A stretch of DNA of 64,000 nt, from positions 248,001 to 312,000 of the forward strand of contig NZ_FOHB01000001.1 of NCBI RefSeq assembly GCF_900111375.1, in the 5' to 3' direction. Under the pieces are notes generated by a model, which saw nothing but the letters and a program-made list of their open reading frames with translations, was not told the origin of the DNA and did no database searches. This document shows, piece after piece, positions 19,335-27,996 of this stretch. Both the position numbers and the translations under genes were made by a program. How positions within the stretch are numbered: the stretch's first letter is position 1; every line of letters starts with the position of its first letter. The DNA is from Pedococcus cremeus (GTDB lineage: Bacteria > Actinomycetota > Actinomycetes > Actinomycetales > Dermatophilaceae).

Positions 19335-19631
19335 TCACTTCTCGATGAAGTCCTCGAGCCCGTCGCGCGGAGGACCCCACGTGGTCACACAGGTGGTGAC
19401 CTCGCCGGGACGGAGCCGGGTCGACGGCTTCTCCTCGAGCAGGGCCACCAGCTCCTCGACGCGCTCCTTGGGGCCCTGGGCGAGCACCTCGACGCGCCCC
19501 CCGTCGGCGTTGCGGGCGTGCCCGACCAGGCCGAGCTCGAGAGCCCGGGCGCGGGTCCACCAGCGGAACCCGACGCCGTGCACCCTGCCGTGCACCCAGA
19601 TGACCGCCCTCGCAGGTTCGTCCGGATCCAT
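19335..19631 (-). CDS. acyP: Acylphosphatase
   Basis: A 98-aa acylphosphatase. The substrate loop HGRVHGVGFRWW includes the catalytic Arg, and HARNADGGRVEVLAQG contains the catalytic Asn. The C-terminal strand region holds C-V-T-T-W. It hydrolyses carboxyl-phosphate bonds. The ATG at 19631 has GGAGG 8 nt upstream, although the frame is open further. Acylphosphatase next to smc is a common actinobacterial arrangement; here a cell-wall-binding gene lies between it and mutM. Confidence 0.92.
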   Translation of the reverse strand: MDPDEPARAVIWVHGRVHGVGFRWWTRARALELGLVGHARNADGGRVEVLAQGPKERVEELVALLEEKPSTRLRPGEVTTCVTTWGPPRDGLEDFIEK

Positions 19632-19833
19632 GTGCGCCACCTCCACCTGTCTCGCACGTCCCTCTTCGGGACGGTTGTCATCCCACTCCTCAGTTGTACC
19701 GTGCCCGGACACGCGACGACCACCGCCGAAGACCCCCGACAACGTGACGAATGCCGTAGCGTCCACGGGTCGCACGGGGCGCGCAGGGCGCCTCGGGCTG
19801 GGCGCCTGGGGGGCGCCGGGGGGAGAAGAAACC

Positions 19834-20979
19834 ATGACTCGTCGCATCGTCAGCACCGCCGTGGCCACGTCGGTCTGCGGCCTCGTCGCCTCGGGGGCGC
19901 TGCTCAGCAGTCCCGCGTATGCCGCGGCCACCGCGGGTGCCACGGCCTACGCAGGGCACCTCGCCTCGTCCACCACCGCCTCGTCCATCACTGCATCGCG
20001 TGCGGCGACGGGCCCGGCAGCGAGCGCGTCGGCCACCACGACCCGCCGCCTTGCCGGGGCGAACCGCTACGAGACCGCGGTCGAGGTCTCGAAGGCCTCG
20101 TTCCCCGCCCCTGTGGCGGCGGTGTTCGTCGCCTCGGGCGGCGACTTCGCCGACGCGCTCGCAGCCGGGCCGGCAGGAGGCAGCCTCGGCGGCCCCGTGC
20201 TACTCGTGCCACCCACGGGCACGCTGCCCACCGCGGTCGCCCGCGAGCTCGACCGTCTCGACCCCTCCGACATCTACCTCGTCGGGGGCACCGGCGCGGT
20301 CAGCACGCCGATGGCCGCACAGGTCGCCACGCACGGGCGCGTCACCCGCATCGCCGGTGCGGACCGGTTCGTCACTGCCGCGAAGCTGGTGCCGTTCCAC
20401 GTCTACACCGACGGCGCCGACGGTGGCACCGAGGGCCCGGCCACGGCGGTCATCGCCAACGGGCTCTCCCTGGCCGACGGGGTCACCGCGGGTGCCCTGG
20501 CATCGCACCGCCGCAGCCCCGTCCTCGCCTCCCCGCTGCTGCTCACGACGGCGACGTCGCTCCCCGCGTCCACCCGCGAGGCCTTGAAGGGGTTCCAGGA
20601 GGTCATCATCGTCGGCGGCACGGGGGCGGTCTCCTCAGCGGTCGAGCGTGAGGTCCGCGCGGTGGTGCCCAAGGCCCGGTTCACGCGCCTGTCCGGGGCC
20701 GACCGCTACGCGACCGCCGCCGCCGTCTCCCGGTTCTCGCTCCCGCAGACCCCGGCCCAGGACATCTTCCTCACCAGCGGCACCAGCCTCTCGGACTCCC
20801 TCACCGTGGCGCCCGTGGTCTCGCCCGCGAGCGTGCGGTACGCCCTGCTCCCGACGAGGAAGGACTGCGTGCCCGCGGTCATCCTCGCCGAGGTGAACCG
20901 GCTCCAGTCGCCGCGTCGCACCGCCGTCGGTGGCACCGGCGTCGTGTCCGACGCGGCCCTCGCGCTCAAGCCCTGCTGA
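19834..20979 (+). CDS. Secreted cell-wall-binding repeat 2 (CWB2) protein
   Basis: A 381-aa exported protein. It has a signal peptide (MTRRIVSTAVATSVCGLVAS, cleavage near A-Y-A-A), a Ser/Thr/Ala linker, then three CWB2 repeats, each with a (R-L-A/S-G-A-N/D-R-Y-E/A-T-A) box, an F-V-A-S/I-A-N-G...F-A-D-A-L-type box and a V-V-G-G-T-G-A-V box. CWB2 modules anchor proteins non-covalently to the cell wall. There is no extra catalytic domain. The ATG at 19834 follows ggggagaag. It is an accessory gene between acyP and mutM. Confidence 0.85.
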   Translation: MTRRIVSTAVATSVCGLVASGALLSSPAYAAATAGATAYAGHLASSTTASSITASRAATGPAASASATTTRRLAGANRYETAVEVSKASFPAPVAAVFVASGGDFADALAAGPAGGSLGGPVLLVPPTGTLPTAVARELDRLDPSDIYLVGGTGAVSTPMAAQVATHGRVTRIAGADRFVTAAKLVPFHVYTDGADGGTEGPATAVIANGLSLADGVTAGALASHRRSPVLASPLLLTTATSLPASTREALKGFQEVIIVGGTGAVSSAVEREVRAVVPKARFTRLSGADRYATAAAVSRFSLPQTPAQDIFLTSGTSLSDSLTVAPVVSPASVRYALLPTRKDCVPAVILAEVNRLQSPRRTAVGGTGVVSDAALALKPC

Positions 20980-20985
20980 GGGCAG

Positions 20986-21855
20986 TCAGCGACCGAGCGT
21001 GCGAGGTCGTGGCTGGCAGCGGGGGCAGGAGAAGCTCGAGCGGTTCATGAACGACTCGCGCCGGATGAGCGTGCCGCAGCGCCGGCAGGGCCGCCCCTCC
21101 TGGCCGTAGGCGTTGAGGGACCGGTCGAAGTAGCCCGACGCGCCGTTCACGTTGACGTACAACGCGTCGAAGCTCGTGCCGCCCTGCCCGAGCGCCTCGA
21201 GCATGACCTCGCGGGCGTGGTCGAGCACGCGGTGCAGGGTCGGCTTGGTCAGGGTCGAGCACAGCCGCTCGCCGTGGACCTGGGCGCGCCAGAGCGCCTC
21301 GTCGGCGTAGATGTTGCCGATGCCGGAGACGAGGTCCTGGTCGAGCAGCGCGCGCTTGACCGCGCTGTGCCGCTTCTTCATGGCGGCCACGACGGCCTTG
21401 GCGTCGAAGGCGGCCTCGAGCGGGTCGGGCGCGATGTGCTCGATGGCCTCGGGCACCCCGTCGTCGTCAAGGTCGGACAGCGCCATGCCCCCGAAGGTGC
21501 GCTGGTCGACGAAGCGGAGCTCGGGCCCCTCGTCGTCGAACGTGAACCGGGCGTGCAGGTGCTTCTCATCGGGTGCGCCCGGGTCCTCGACGAGGAGCTG
21601 GCCGCTCATGCCGAGGTGGGTGATCAGGCCGTGGCGCGAGCCGTCCGGGGTGTCGAGCACCATCCAGAGGTACTTGCCGCGGCGCCGTGCCTCGGCGACG
21701 TGGTTGCCGCCCAGCTGCTCTGCCAGGTGGTGCGCCCCGGGCAGGTGCCGCCGGGCGACGCGGGTGCCGTAGAACTCGGCGCGCGCCAGGGTGCGGCCGA
21801 CGACGTGGTCTTGCAGGCCGCGGCGGACGACCTCGACCTCGGGGAGCTCGGGCAC
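20986..21855 (-). CDS. mutM: Formamidopyrimidine-DNA glycosylase (Fpg/MutM)
   Basis: A 289-aa bifunctional glycosylase/AP lyase that removes 8-oxoguanine. It has the N-terminal catalytic Pro-Glu ([20 protein letters not shown]), helix-two-turn-helix motif [13 protein letters not shown], and a C-terminal zinc finger with C-R-R-C-G and C-P-R-C pairs. It lies 16 nt downstream of rnc in the DUF177-rpmF-rnc-mutM unit. Confidence 0.96.
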   Translation of the reverse strand: MPELPEVEVVRRGLQDHVVGRTLARAEFYGTRVARRHLPGAHHLAEQLGGNHVAEARRRGKYLWMVLDTPDGSRHGLITHLGMSGQLLVEDPGAPDEKHLHARFTFDDEGPELRFVDQRTFGGMALSDLDDDGVPEAIEHIAPDPLEAAFDAKAVVAAMKKRHSAVKRALLDQDLVSGIGNIYADEALWRAQVHGERLCSTLTKPTLHRVLDHAREVMLEALGQGGTSFDALYVNVNGASGYFDRSLNAYGQEGRPCRRCGTLIRRESFMNRSSFSCPRCQPRPRTLGR

Positions 21856-21871
21856 GGGAGGCCGGCTCCGC

Positions 21872-22675
21872 TCAGGCCGGGGTGGCCGGTGCCGAGGCGC
21901 CGACCGATGCGCTGGCTGAGGTGCCGGCCGAGGTGCTGGCCTGCGCGCTTCGTACGCTGAGGTGCTTCCAGGCCTCCTCGGCGGCGCGCTGCTCGGCCTC
22001 CTTCTTGGAGCGGCCCACGCCCTGGCCGAGCACCGTCGCGCCGACCACGGCCGAGGCGGTGAAGGTCTTCTCGTGGTCGGGGCCTTCCTCCACCACGCGG
22101 TACTCGGGAACGCCGAGGGAGTCGGCCGCCGCGAGCTCCTGGAGGCTGGTCTTCCAGTCGAGGCCGGCGCCGAGCCGGGCGCTGTGCGCCATCAGCGGGT
22201 CCAGCAGGTGGTGCACGAGGGCGGCGGCGTGCTCGAGGCCGCACGACAGGTAGACCGTGCCGATCACGGCCTCCATGGTGTCCGCGAGGATCGACGCCTT
22301 GTCGCGGCCTCCGGTGGCCTCCTCGCCGCGGCCGAGCAGAAGGTGGTCGCCGAGGCCCAGGGTGCGCGCGACGTCGGCGAGGGCGCGCATGTTGACCACG
22401 GCCGCCCGCAGCTTCGCGAGCTGCCCCTCGGGCAGCTCGGGGTGCGCGGCATACAGGGTGTCGGTGACCACCAGGCCCAGCACCGAGTCGCCGAGGAACT
22501 CGAGGCGCTCGTTGTGGGGCAGCCCGCCGTTCTCGTAGGCGTAGCTGCGGTGCGTCAGCGCACGCAGAAGCAGCGACTCGTCGACGGGGGCCCCGACCAC
22601 CTCGTGGAGGAGGCCGGCGAACTCGTCGACGGGCCGCTGCTGTGCGCGTCCGCCGTCAGAAGAGGGCGTGCTCAC
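21872..22675 (-). CDS. rnc: Ribonuclease III
   Basis: A 267-aa RNase III. The signature [20 protein letters not shown], the second catalytic acidic segment [15 protein letters not shown], and a C-terminal dsRNA-binding domain (W-K-T-S-L-Q-E-L-A and [13 protein letters not shown]) are all present. The C terminus adds an Ala/Ser/Thr tail of about 25 residues. The GTG at 22675, 11 nt after rpmF, is chosen as start. Confidence 0.95.
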   Translation of the reverse strand: MSTPSSDGGRAQQRPVDEFAGLLHEVVGAPVDESLLLRALTHRSYAYENGGLPHNERLEFLGDSVLGLVVTDTLYAAHPELPEGQLAKLRAAVVNMRALADVARTLGLGDHLLLGRGEEATGGRDKASILADTMEAVIGTVYLSCGLEHAAALVHHLLDPLMAHSARLGAGLDWKTSLQELAAADSLGVPEYRVVEEGPDHEKTFTASAVVGATVLGQGVGRSKKEAEQRAAEEAWKHLSVRSAQASTSAGTSASASVGASAPATPA

Positions 22676-22686
22676 GCGGTTGGGAC

Positions 22687-22881
22687 TCAGCCCTGGTGCT
22701 CGGTGCGCTCGGCAGCGTCGTAGTGGCGACCCTTGTAGGTGCCGCAGGACGGGCAGGCGACGTGCGGCTGGGTCGGCGCCTTGCACTGCGGGCACGTCGT
22801 CAGCACGGTCGCGGTCGTCTTCCAGTTGGCGCGACGCGAGCGGGTGTTGGAGCGCGACATCTTCCGCTTCGGGACAGCCAC
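22687..22881 (-). CDS. rpmF: 50S ribosomal protein L32
   Basis: A 64-aa L32 starting [20 protein letters not shown], with the zinc-ribbon form C-P-Q-C and C-P-S-C. It is one nucleotide from the upstream DUF177 gene. The DUF177-rpmF pairing is near universal in bacteria. Confidence 0.97.
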   Translation of the reverse strand: MAVPKRKMSRSNTRSRRANWKTTATVLTTCPQCKAPTQPHVACPSCGTYKGRHYDAAERTEHQG

Positions 22882-22882
22882 G

Positions 22883-23467
22883 TCAGTTCCTCTTCTCTTC
22901 GGTGTTGCTCGGGGTGTCGGTGGTCAGCGCCTGCAGCGCGGACCATCGCGGGTCGATCACTTCGTGGTGGTGGTCCGGGTCGTCGGCCAGGTGTGCTCCA
23001 CACTCGGAGCACAACCCGGGACAGTCCTCCCGGCATACCGGCTGGAACGGCAGCGATGGCACCACCGCGTCCCGGAGCACCGGCTCGAGGTCGAACAGGT
23101 CGTCCACCAGCTGGTGCTCCTCGGCCTCGTCGTTGCTGTCCCCCACCTCGCGGTGGTGGGCCGCGCGGTCGGCGTAGGCGAACAGCTCCTGGAACCGCAC
23201 GTCGACGGGGTAGTCGACGGGGTCCAGGCACCGCACGCAGGCGCCGGTCGCGGTGGCGGTGGCCGAGCCGGTCACCAGCACGCCCTCCATGACGGACTCG
23301 AGCCGGAGGTCCAGCCTGACCGGCTGACCCTCCTGCACCGCGATGACGTCCGTGCCGAGGTGTGCAGGCGCCTCGACGGTGCGCTGGACCTCTGCCATGG
23401 AACCGGGTCGGCGTCCGAGGCTCTTGGTGTCGAACACCAGCGGCGATCGGGCGTTGAGGTGGTTCAT
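22883..23467 (-). CDS. yceD: DUF177/YceD family protein
   Basis: A 194-aa DUF177 protein, linked by family knowledge to 23S rRNA accumulation and ribosome assembly. The conserved C-V-R-C-L-D-P motif, the acidic E-L-F-A-Y stretch, [10 protein letters not shown] and the terminal cysteine cluster [13 protein letters not shown] are present. It is cotranscribed with rpmF. Confidence 0.9.
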   Translation of the reverse strand: MNHLNARSPLVFDTKSLGRRPGSMAEVQRTVEAPAHLGTDVIAVQEGQPVRLDLRLESVMEGVLVTGSATATATGACVRCLDPVDYPVDVRFQELFAYADRAAHHREVGDSNDEAEEHQLVDDLFDLEPVLRDAVVPSLPFQPVCREDCPGLCSECGAHLADDPDHHHEVIDPRWSALQALTTDTPSNTEEKRN

Positions 23468-23569
23468 GGCTCCAGTACGTGTCGAGGGACTCGGCCGTCG
23501 TCACAGCAGGGACGTAGACCGACCGCTCAGGTTACCGGAGCGCCTGCCACCTTCCCAAATGCGCTCGGG

Positions 23570-25657
23570 TCAGCGTCTCTCCCTGGTCATGACCGCCTCG
23601 AGCTGGCGGGCGATCTGCGGGCCCAGTGTCGCGGCATACGTGGCGGTGATGTGGTCGCCCGCGCGGTGGATGACGACGTGGCCGATCGCGACGGGGCACC
23701 GCTCGACGGGGCAGATCCAGGGGGTGAGGTCGATGAGCTCGACGCCGGGCGCCTTGAGCGCGGCGGCACGCTGGGCGTCGAGCCCGGTGTTGGCCAGCGC
23801 CGTCTCGCGGTCGAAGGCGCAGCGGGTCAGGTGCCGCGGGTTGCGGGCCATGCAGCTGTCGAGGTCGGACGGCGAGCCGGGGTTGTCGCCGATGACGGCC
23901 ACGGGCACGCCGGCCCGCTGCAGGCCCTTCCAGCGGCGGGCGAGGTAGTCGACCAGCGCCGACCGGCTGACCTTGTCGCCCCGCAGGGCGGCGTCGGCCT
24001 GGGTCGAGGTGACGACGAGGTCCGGGGGGTCGGCGACCAGCTGGCGGATCACCGCCTCGTTCCAGTCGTCGCAGGACTGGTAGTGCGCCCGCGACAGCTC
24101 GGTCGTTCCCGCAGCGAAGGCGCACGAGCTCTTGCCGTAGGTGATGATCCGCCAGCCCTGGCCGGGGGCGGCCCGCTCCAGCGCCGGCAGCCACTGCAGG
24201 GCCTTAGAGTCACCCACCAGCGCGATGGTCAGCGGGCCGTCCTTGACGCCGAACTCGCAGCGCACCGGTGTGGAGGTGCGCTCGTCGACCTGGCAGCGGT
24301 CGACGTCGGCAGACGGCCGGTCCTCCCCCGCCCGCTCCGGGTCCGGGGTGAGCCAGCCCCAGTCGTCGACGGCGTAGTCGGCCGGGTCGGCGCTGGGGGT
24401 CTCGCCCAGGGTGCCGGCGCCCAGCTGCTCCAGGGGCGGCAGGGCGCCGGTGGGCGGCTTGGTCTGGAACACCGCCGGAGCGGTGATGAGGGGTATGCCG
24501 GCGAGCACGCCCACCAGCGACAGCGAGGCTCCCAGCGTGAGCGAGCGCCGGGTGCTGCGCGCCAGCCGGGGGGTGTGGTGCACCGGGCGCTCGACGAGGC
24601 GGTAACCGAGGTAGGCGGGCACCACGCTCAGCAGCACCGCCCAGGCGCGGGCGGTCCCACCCGGCCAGAGCTCGTCGGCGAACACCCGCAGGGGCCAGTG
24701 CCAGAGGTAGAGCGAGTACGACAGGCCCCCGACCCAGACCAGCGGTCGCAGGCTGAGCAGGCGGCCCGGCCCCTGCGACCCTTCCCCCCAGCCGGAGAGG
24801 ATCACGGCCGCCGTGCCGAGGGTGGGCAGCAGCGCCCAGGCGCCGGGCCAGCCGGCCGTGTCGGGCAGCAGGAAGGCGGTGCCGACGACGACGGCGAGGC
24901 CCACCCAGCCGAGCACACCCCCGAAGCGCACGCGGTGGGGGTGCTGGTCGACGGCCCAGATCGCCAGCGCCGCCCCCACGCCGAGCTCCCACACCCGGGT
25001 GGTGGTGGCGAAGTACGCGTGGGCCGGCACGGTGATGGTGTGCCAGACCGAGTACGCCAGGGAGGGCACGGCGATCGCGGCCAGCAGGACCCCGACCGCC
25101 CGCAGGCTGGGGCTGTGGCCCGGGCCGCGGGCGAGCACGCGGGGGCGGAAGCGCCGCAGGACGAACACCAGGAGCACGAGGCAGAGCGGCCAGATGACGT
25201 AGAACTGCTCCTCGACCGCCAGCGACCAGTAGTGCTGCACCGGCGAGGGCTGGGTGTCCTTGGCGAGGTAGTCGACCGAGCGGCCGGCCAGCACCCAGTT
25301 CACGACGTACAGCGCGGCCCCGACGATGTCGCCGCCGATCTCGCGGCCGCGGCGGCCCGGGATCAGCAGCCAGGTGGTGGTGGCGATGAAGACCAGCACG
25401 AGCATCGCCGCGGGGAGCAACCGGCGAGCCCGCCGGGCGAGGAACTGCGGCCACGAGATGTGTCCGGTGGCCGCGAGCTCGCGCAGCAGCAGGCTGGTGA
25501 TGAGGTAGCCGGAGATGACGAAGAAGACGTCGACGCCGAGGTAGCCGTGCGGGAGGAAGGGCAGGCCGGCGTGGTAGACCATCACCAGCAGGACGGCCAC
25601 CGCCCGCAGGCCCTCGATGTCGGGCCGGAAACCCTCCGGCCGAGGCGGGCGCGCCAG
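23570..25657 (-). CDS. Membrane O-acyltransferase with SGNH domain (OafB-like)
   Basis: About 695 aa. An N-terminal acyltransferase-3 domain of about ten membrane helices has R-P-D-I-E-G-L-R-A-V-A-V, the catalytic VMVYHAG and LGVDVFFVISGYLITSLLL. A C-terminal extracytoplasmic SGNH-like domain has ALVGDSKALQW and a terminal A-G-D-H-I-T. Such proteins acetylate surface polysaccharides or peptidoglycan. The conserved N terminus extends upstream of the first GTG (25600) to the coaD stop, and no ATG/GTG/TTG is in frame there. I therefore place the start at CTG 25657, after GGAGAG. See findings. Confidence 0.8.
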   Translation of the reverse strand: MARPPRPEGFRPDIEGLRAVAVLLVMVYHAGLPFLPHGYLGVDVFFVISGYLITSLLLRELAATGHISWPQFLARRARRLLPAAMLVLVFIATTTWLLIPGRRGREIGGDIVGAALYVVNWVLAGRSVDYLAKDTQPSPVQHYWSLAVEEQFYVIWPLCLVLLVFVLRRFRPRVLARGPGHSPSLRAVGVLLAAIAVPSLAYSVWHTITVPAHAYFATTTRVWELGVGAALAIWAVDQHPHRVRFGGVLGWVGLAVVVGTAFLLPDTAGWPGAWALLPTLGTAAVILSGWGEGSQGPGRLLSLRPLVWVGGLSYSLYLWHWPLRVFADELWPGGTARAWAVLLSVVPAYLGYRLVERPVHHTPRLARSTRRSLTLGASLSLVGVLAGIPLITAPAVFQTKPPTGALPPLEQLGAGTLGETPSADPADYAVDDWGWLTPDPERAGEDRPSADVDRCQVDERTSTPVRCEFGVKDGPLTIALVGDSKALQWLPALERAAPGQGWRIITYGKSSCAFAAGTTELSRAHYQSCDDWNEAVIRQLVADPPDLVVTSTQADAALRGDKVSRSALVDYLARRWKGLQRAGVPVAVIGDNPGSPSDLDSCMARNPRHLTRCAFDRETALANTGLDAQRAAALKAPGVELIDLTPWICPVERCPVAIGHVVIHRAGDHITATYAATLGPQIARQLEAVMTRERR

Positions 25658-25659
25658 GG

Positions 25660-26148
25660 TCAGCTCTCCGTCTGCAGGCGCGCCAGCAGCGCGTCACGGA
25701 CCCCGTCGCCGACGAGGCCCGAGATGTCGCCGCCGAGGCGGGCGACCTCCTTGATGAGCGAGCTCGAGATGTGCGCGAAGCGCGGGTCACCGGGCAGGAA
25801 CACCGTCTCGATGCCGGTGAGGTGCCGGTTCATCAGCGCCATCGGCAGCTCGTAGGCGAAGTCGGTGTCGCCGCGCAGCCCCTTGATGATGGCCTCGGCG
25901 CCGACCTCGGTGCACACGTCGACGAGCAGCCGGTTCGCGAACACCTCGACCCGCACGTTCGGGAGGTGCCCGACGGCGTCCTCGAGCAGCTTCCGGCGCT
26001 CCTCCGGGCTGAACATCCCGGCCTTCGCAGGGTTGTGCAGCACGGCGACCACGACCTCGTCCCAGAGGCGTGCGGCGCGCTCGATGACGTCGGCGTGGCC
26101 GAGCGTCACCGGGTCGTAGGAGCCGGGGCACACACACCGTCTGGTCAC
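25660..26148 (-). CDS. coaD: Pantetheine-phosphate adenylyltransferase
   Basis: A 162-aa CoaD, the penultimate coenzyme A step (4'-phosphopantetheine + ATP to dephospho-CoA). VCPGSYDPVTLGHADVIERA carries the nucleotidyltransferase T/H-x-G-H motif, IIKGLRGDTDFAYELPMALMN the substrate loop, and AHISSSLIKEVARLGGD the C-terminal ATP loop. GTG 26148 has AGG 9 nt upstream; a TTG at 26157 is possible. The stop codon is abutted by the acyltransferase start. Confidence 0.95.
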   Translation of the reverse strand: MTRRCVCPGSYDPVTLGHADVIERAARLWDEVVVAVLHNPAKAGMFSPEERRKLLEDAVGHLPNVRVEVFANRLLVDVCTEVGAEAIIKGLRGDTDFAYELPMALMNRHLTGIETVFLPGDPRFAHISSSLIKEVARLGGDISGLVGDGVRDALLARLQTES

Positions 26149-26224
26149 AGGCGGCAACCTAGCAGCGGAGGACGGGTGGGCCCCGGCCCGGTGAACCCGC
26201 TCCTGGGGTCGCCCGAGGAGCCGC

Positions 26225-26782
26225 TCAGCTCTCGTCCTCGTCGTCGGCGGGGAGCAGGCCCTCCTCGTGGGCCTCCTCGACGATCCGGCGCACGTTCTCG
26301 ACCGAGCCGCAGCCCTCGTCGAGGAGCCGGTTGCGCATGGCGGCCCACCTCTCGCCGAGGTCCTGGCGCGCCTGCTCGGAGACCTCGGTGCGGGCCGGGT
26401 TGAGGATGGTCTGCTCCTCCTCGCCGATGTGGTGGTTGAGGGCCTCGGCGAGCTCCTCCACCGCGTCGTCGAACTTCTGCGTGTCGGTGCCCTTGCACTC
26501 CAGCAGCGCGAGCAGCTTCTCGTTGCCCTCGGCGTGCTCCTCCTCGCCGTGCTCGGCCTCGTGGTCGCTGATGGCGTCCTTCGTCCTCAGCTTGGGGTAG
26601 ACCTCGGTCTCCTCGGCCTCGCCGTGGGCGATCAGCACGTTCGACAGGGCCTCGCGCGCAGCCTCGCGGTCGGCGGTGGCGTCACGCAGCTCGCGCAGCA
26701 GCGACTCGAACAGCCGGTGGTCCTCGACGATGAGCTCGACGACGTCGCCGGACGTGGGTCGGGGGATCTCGATCTGCGTCAT
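26225..26782 (-). CDS. Hemerythrin HHE domain protein
   Basis: A 185-aa four-helix hemerythrin-like protein. The His/Glu ligands are spread over IVEDHRLFESLL, IAHGEAEETEVYPKL, DHEAEHGEEEHAEG and LNHHIGEEEQTILNPAR. Such proteins bind a di-iron centre and serve in O2/NO/redox sensing or iron handling. The C-terminal region after residue 140 is helical and acidic. ATG 26782 has AGGA 7-8 nt upstream. It is a single gene between coaD and the divergent HesB-like gene. Confidence 0.85.
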   Translation of the reverse strand: MTQIEIPRPTSGDVVELIVEDHRLFESLLRELRDATADREAAREALSNVLIAHGEAEETEVYPKLRTKDAISDHEAEHGEEEHAEGNEKLLALLECKGTDTQKFDDAVEELAEALNHHIGEEEQTILNPARTEVSEQARQDLGERWAAMRNRLLDEGCGSVENVRRIVEEAHEEGLLPADDEDES

Positions 26783-26986
26783 GGGCACATCCTGCGACAG
26801 GCCCACGGACGCCGCGCGTCCAGCGCCGGTGACGACGACAACAGCATGTGAGGACATCAGTGCAGGTCAGCGCGGTGCACGCGACGGCCCCGTCCGCTGG
26901 GTGGACAGCGTGGACCGGATTCTTGTGTCAGGACAGGCGATTCGAGACGGTGGAGTCTCGTGTCCTCAATCGAGTAAGGGAGCGAC

Positions 26987-27280
26987 GTGCTCACCCTGAC
27001 CGACAACGCCAGCAACATCGTCAAGGCCATCGTGGAGCAGAACGGCGGCAGCGAGGACGCCGGTCTGCGCTTCTCGGCCGAGCCCGCCGAGGGAGCCCCC
27101 CAGGGCGCCCTCGCGGTCACCACCGTCGAAGCCGGCGAGCCCGGCGACCAGGTCGTCGACAAGGACGGCGCCAAGGTCTACCTCGAGGAGACCGCCGCGG
27201 TCGCCCTGGGCGACCAGGTGCTCGACGCCAGCGTCGACCAGTCGGGCGCCGTGCAGTTCAGCATCGCGCCGTCCGCCTGA
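26987..27280 (+). CDS. HesB/IscA-fold protein lacking cysteines
   Basis: A 97-aa protein starting MLTLTDNASNIVKAIVEQNG, with GLRFSAEPAEG and VYLEETAAVALGDQVLDASV. This is the fold of A-type Fe-S carriers (HesB/IscA). It contains no cysteine at all, so the three ligands of true IscA/ErpA proteins are missing and it cannot be a conventional cluster carrier. The GTG at 26987 follows aagggag. The role is unknown. Confidence 0.75.
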   Translation: MLTLTDNASNIVKAIVEQNGGSEDAGLRFSAEPAEGAPQGALAVTTVEAGEPGDQVVDKDGAKVYLEETAAVALGDQVLDASVDQSGAVQFSIAPSA

Positions 27281-27294
27281 CGGCCCGCACCACC

Positions 27295-27336
27295 GACGAG
27301 GCCCCCACCCCGGACCACCGGGATGGGGGTCTCGTC
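27295..27336. terminator. Bidirectional hairpin between HesB-like gene and rsmD
   Basis: An inverted repeat with outer arms gacgag/ctcgtc and inner gcccccaccccgg/ccgggatgggggt lies between the convergent HesB-like gene and rsmD. It can end transcription from both sides. Confidence 0.75.
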
Positions 27337-27360
27337 GCATCCTCGGCGAATCCGTCGCGC

Positions 27361-27412
27361 CGCGCTGTCAGGCGACTCCGTCGGGCCGCGCTGTCAGGCG
27401 ACTCCGTCGGCC
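27361..27412. repeat. 26-bp tandem duplication over the rsmD stop codon
   Basis: Two adjacent 26-bp units (27361-27386 and 27387-27412) differ at one position. The second contains the rsmD stop codon (27394-27396), and the first supplies a second copy just downstream. A shorter, degenerate third copy may precede them. Confidence 0.8.
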
Positions 27413-27969
27413 TCCGGCACGCCGGCGAACCAGACGCGCGTCTCCCCGTAGCGTCGCTCCCCCTCGCGCTCCAGCCCGGAGGGCCAGCGCGGCTCGGGCG
27501 ACCGTGACGAGCGCTCCACCACGACGAGGGCGTCGTCGGAGAGCCACTTCTGCTCGACCAGCGCGGTCAGCACGTGCTCGAGCACGTCCTCACCGATGTC
27601 GTAGGGCGGGTCGATGAACACCACGTCGACAGGCTCGGCGGGGGCGGTGGCGAGGGTGCGCTCGACCGTCGCCGCCCGCACGGCGATGCCCGGTATGCCG
27701 GTCTGCGCGGCGTTGCGGCGCGCGACCGCCGCGGCCGTGCGGTCCGACTCGACCAGCACCACCGAGGTGGCGCCGCGGCTCGCAGCCTCCAGGCCCAGGG
27801 CGCCGGAGCCGGCGTAGAGGTCGAGCACCGCTGCCCCGGCGAGCACGTCGAGGTGCTCCAGCCGGGAGAAGAGCGCCTCGCGCACCCGGTCGCTGGTCGG
27901 CCGGGTGCCACTGCCCGGCGGGGTCTGCAGCCGCAGGCCACCGGCGCGGCCGCTGATGATGCGGGTCAT
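27394..27969 (-). CDS. rsmD: 16S rRNA (guanine(966)-N2)-methyltransferase RsmD
   Basis: A 191-aa Rossmann-fold methyltransferase. It starts MTRIISGRAGGLRLQTPPGS, with the SAM motif VLDLYAGSGALGLEAASRGA, VLVESD and the catalytic DPPY (V-F-I-D-P-P-Y-D). It methylates G966 of 16S rRNA. It lies 27 nt after the recG stop in the DAK2-recG-rsmD run. Confidence 0.95.
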   Translation of the reverse strand: MTRIISGRAGGLRLQTPPGSGTRPTSDRVREALFSRLEHLDVLAGAAVLDLYAGSGALGLEAASRGATSVVLVESDRTAAAVARRNAAQTGIPGIAVRAATVERTLATAPAEPVDVVFIDPPYDIGEDVLEHVLTALVEQKWLSDDALVVVERSSRSPEPRWPSGLEREGERRYGETRVWFAGVPEADGVA

Positions 27970-27996
27970 GCTGCGGGTCCTTGGCTCATGCGCGCC

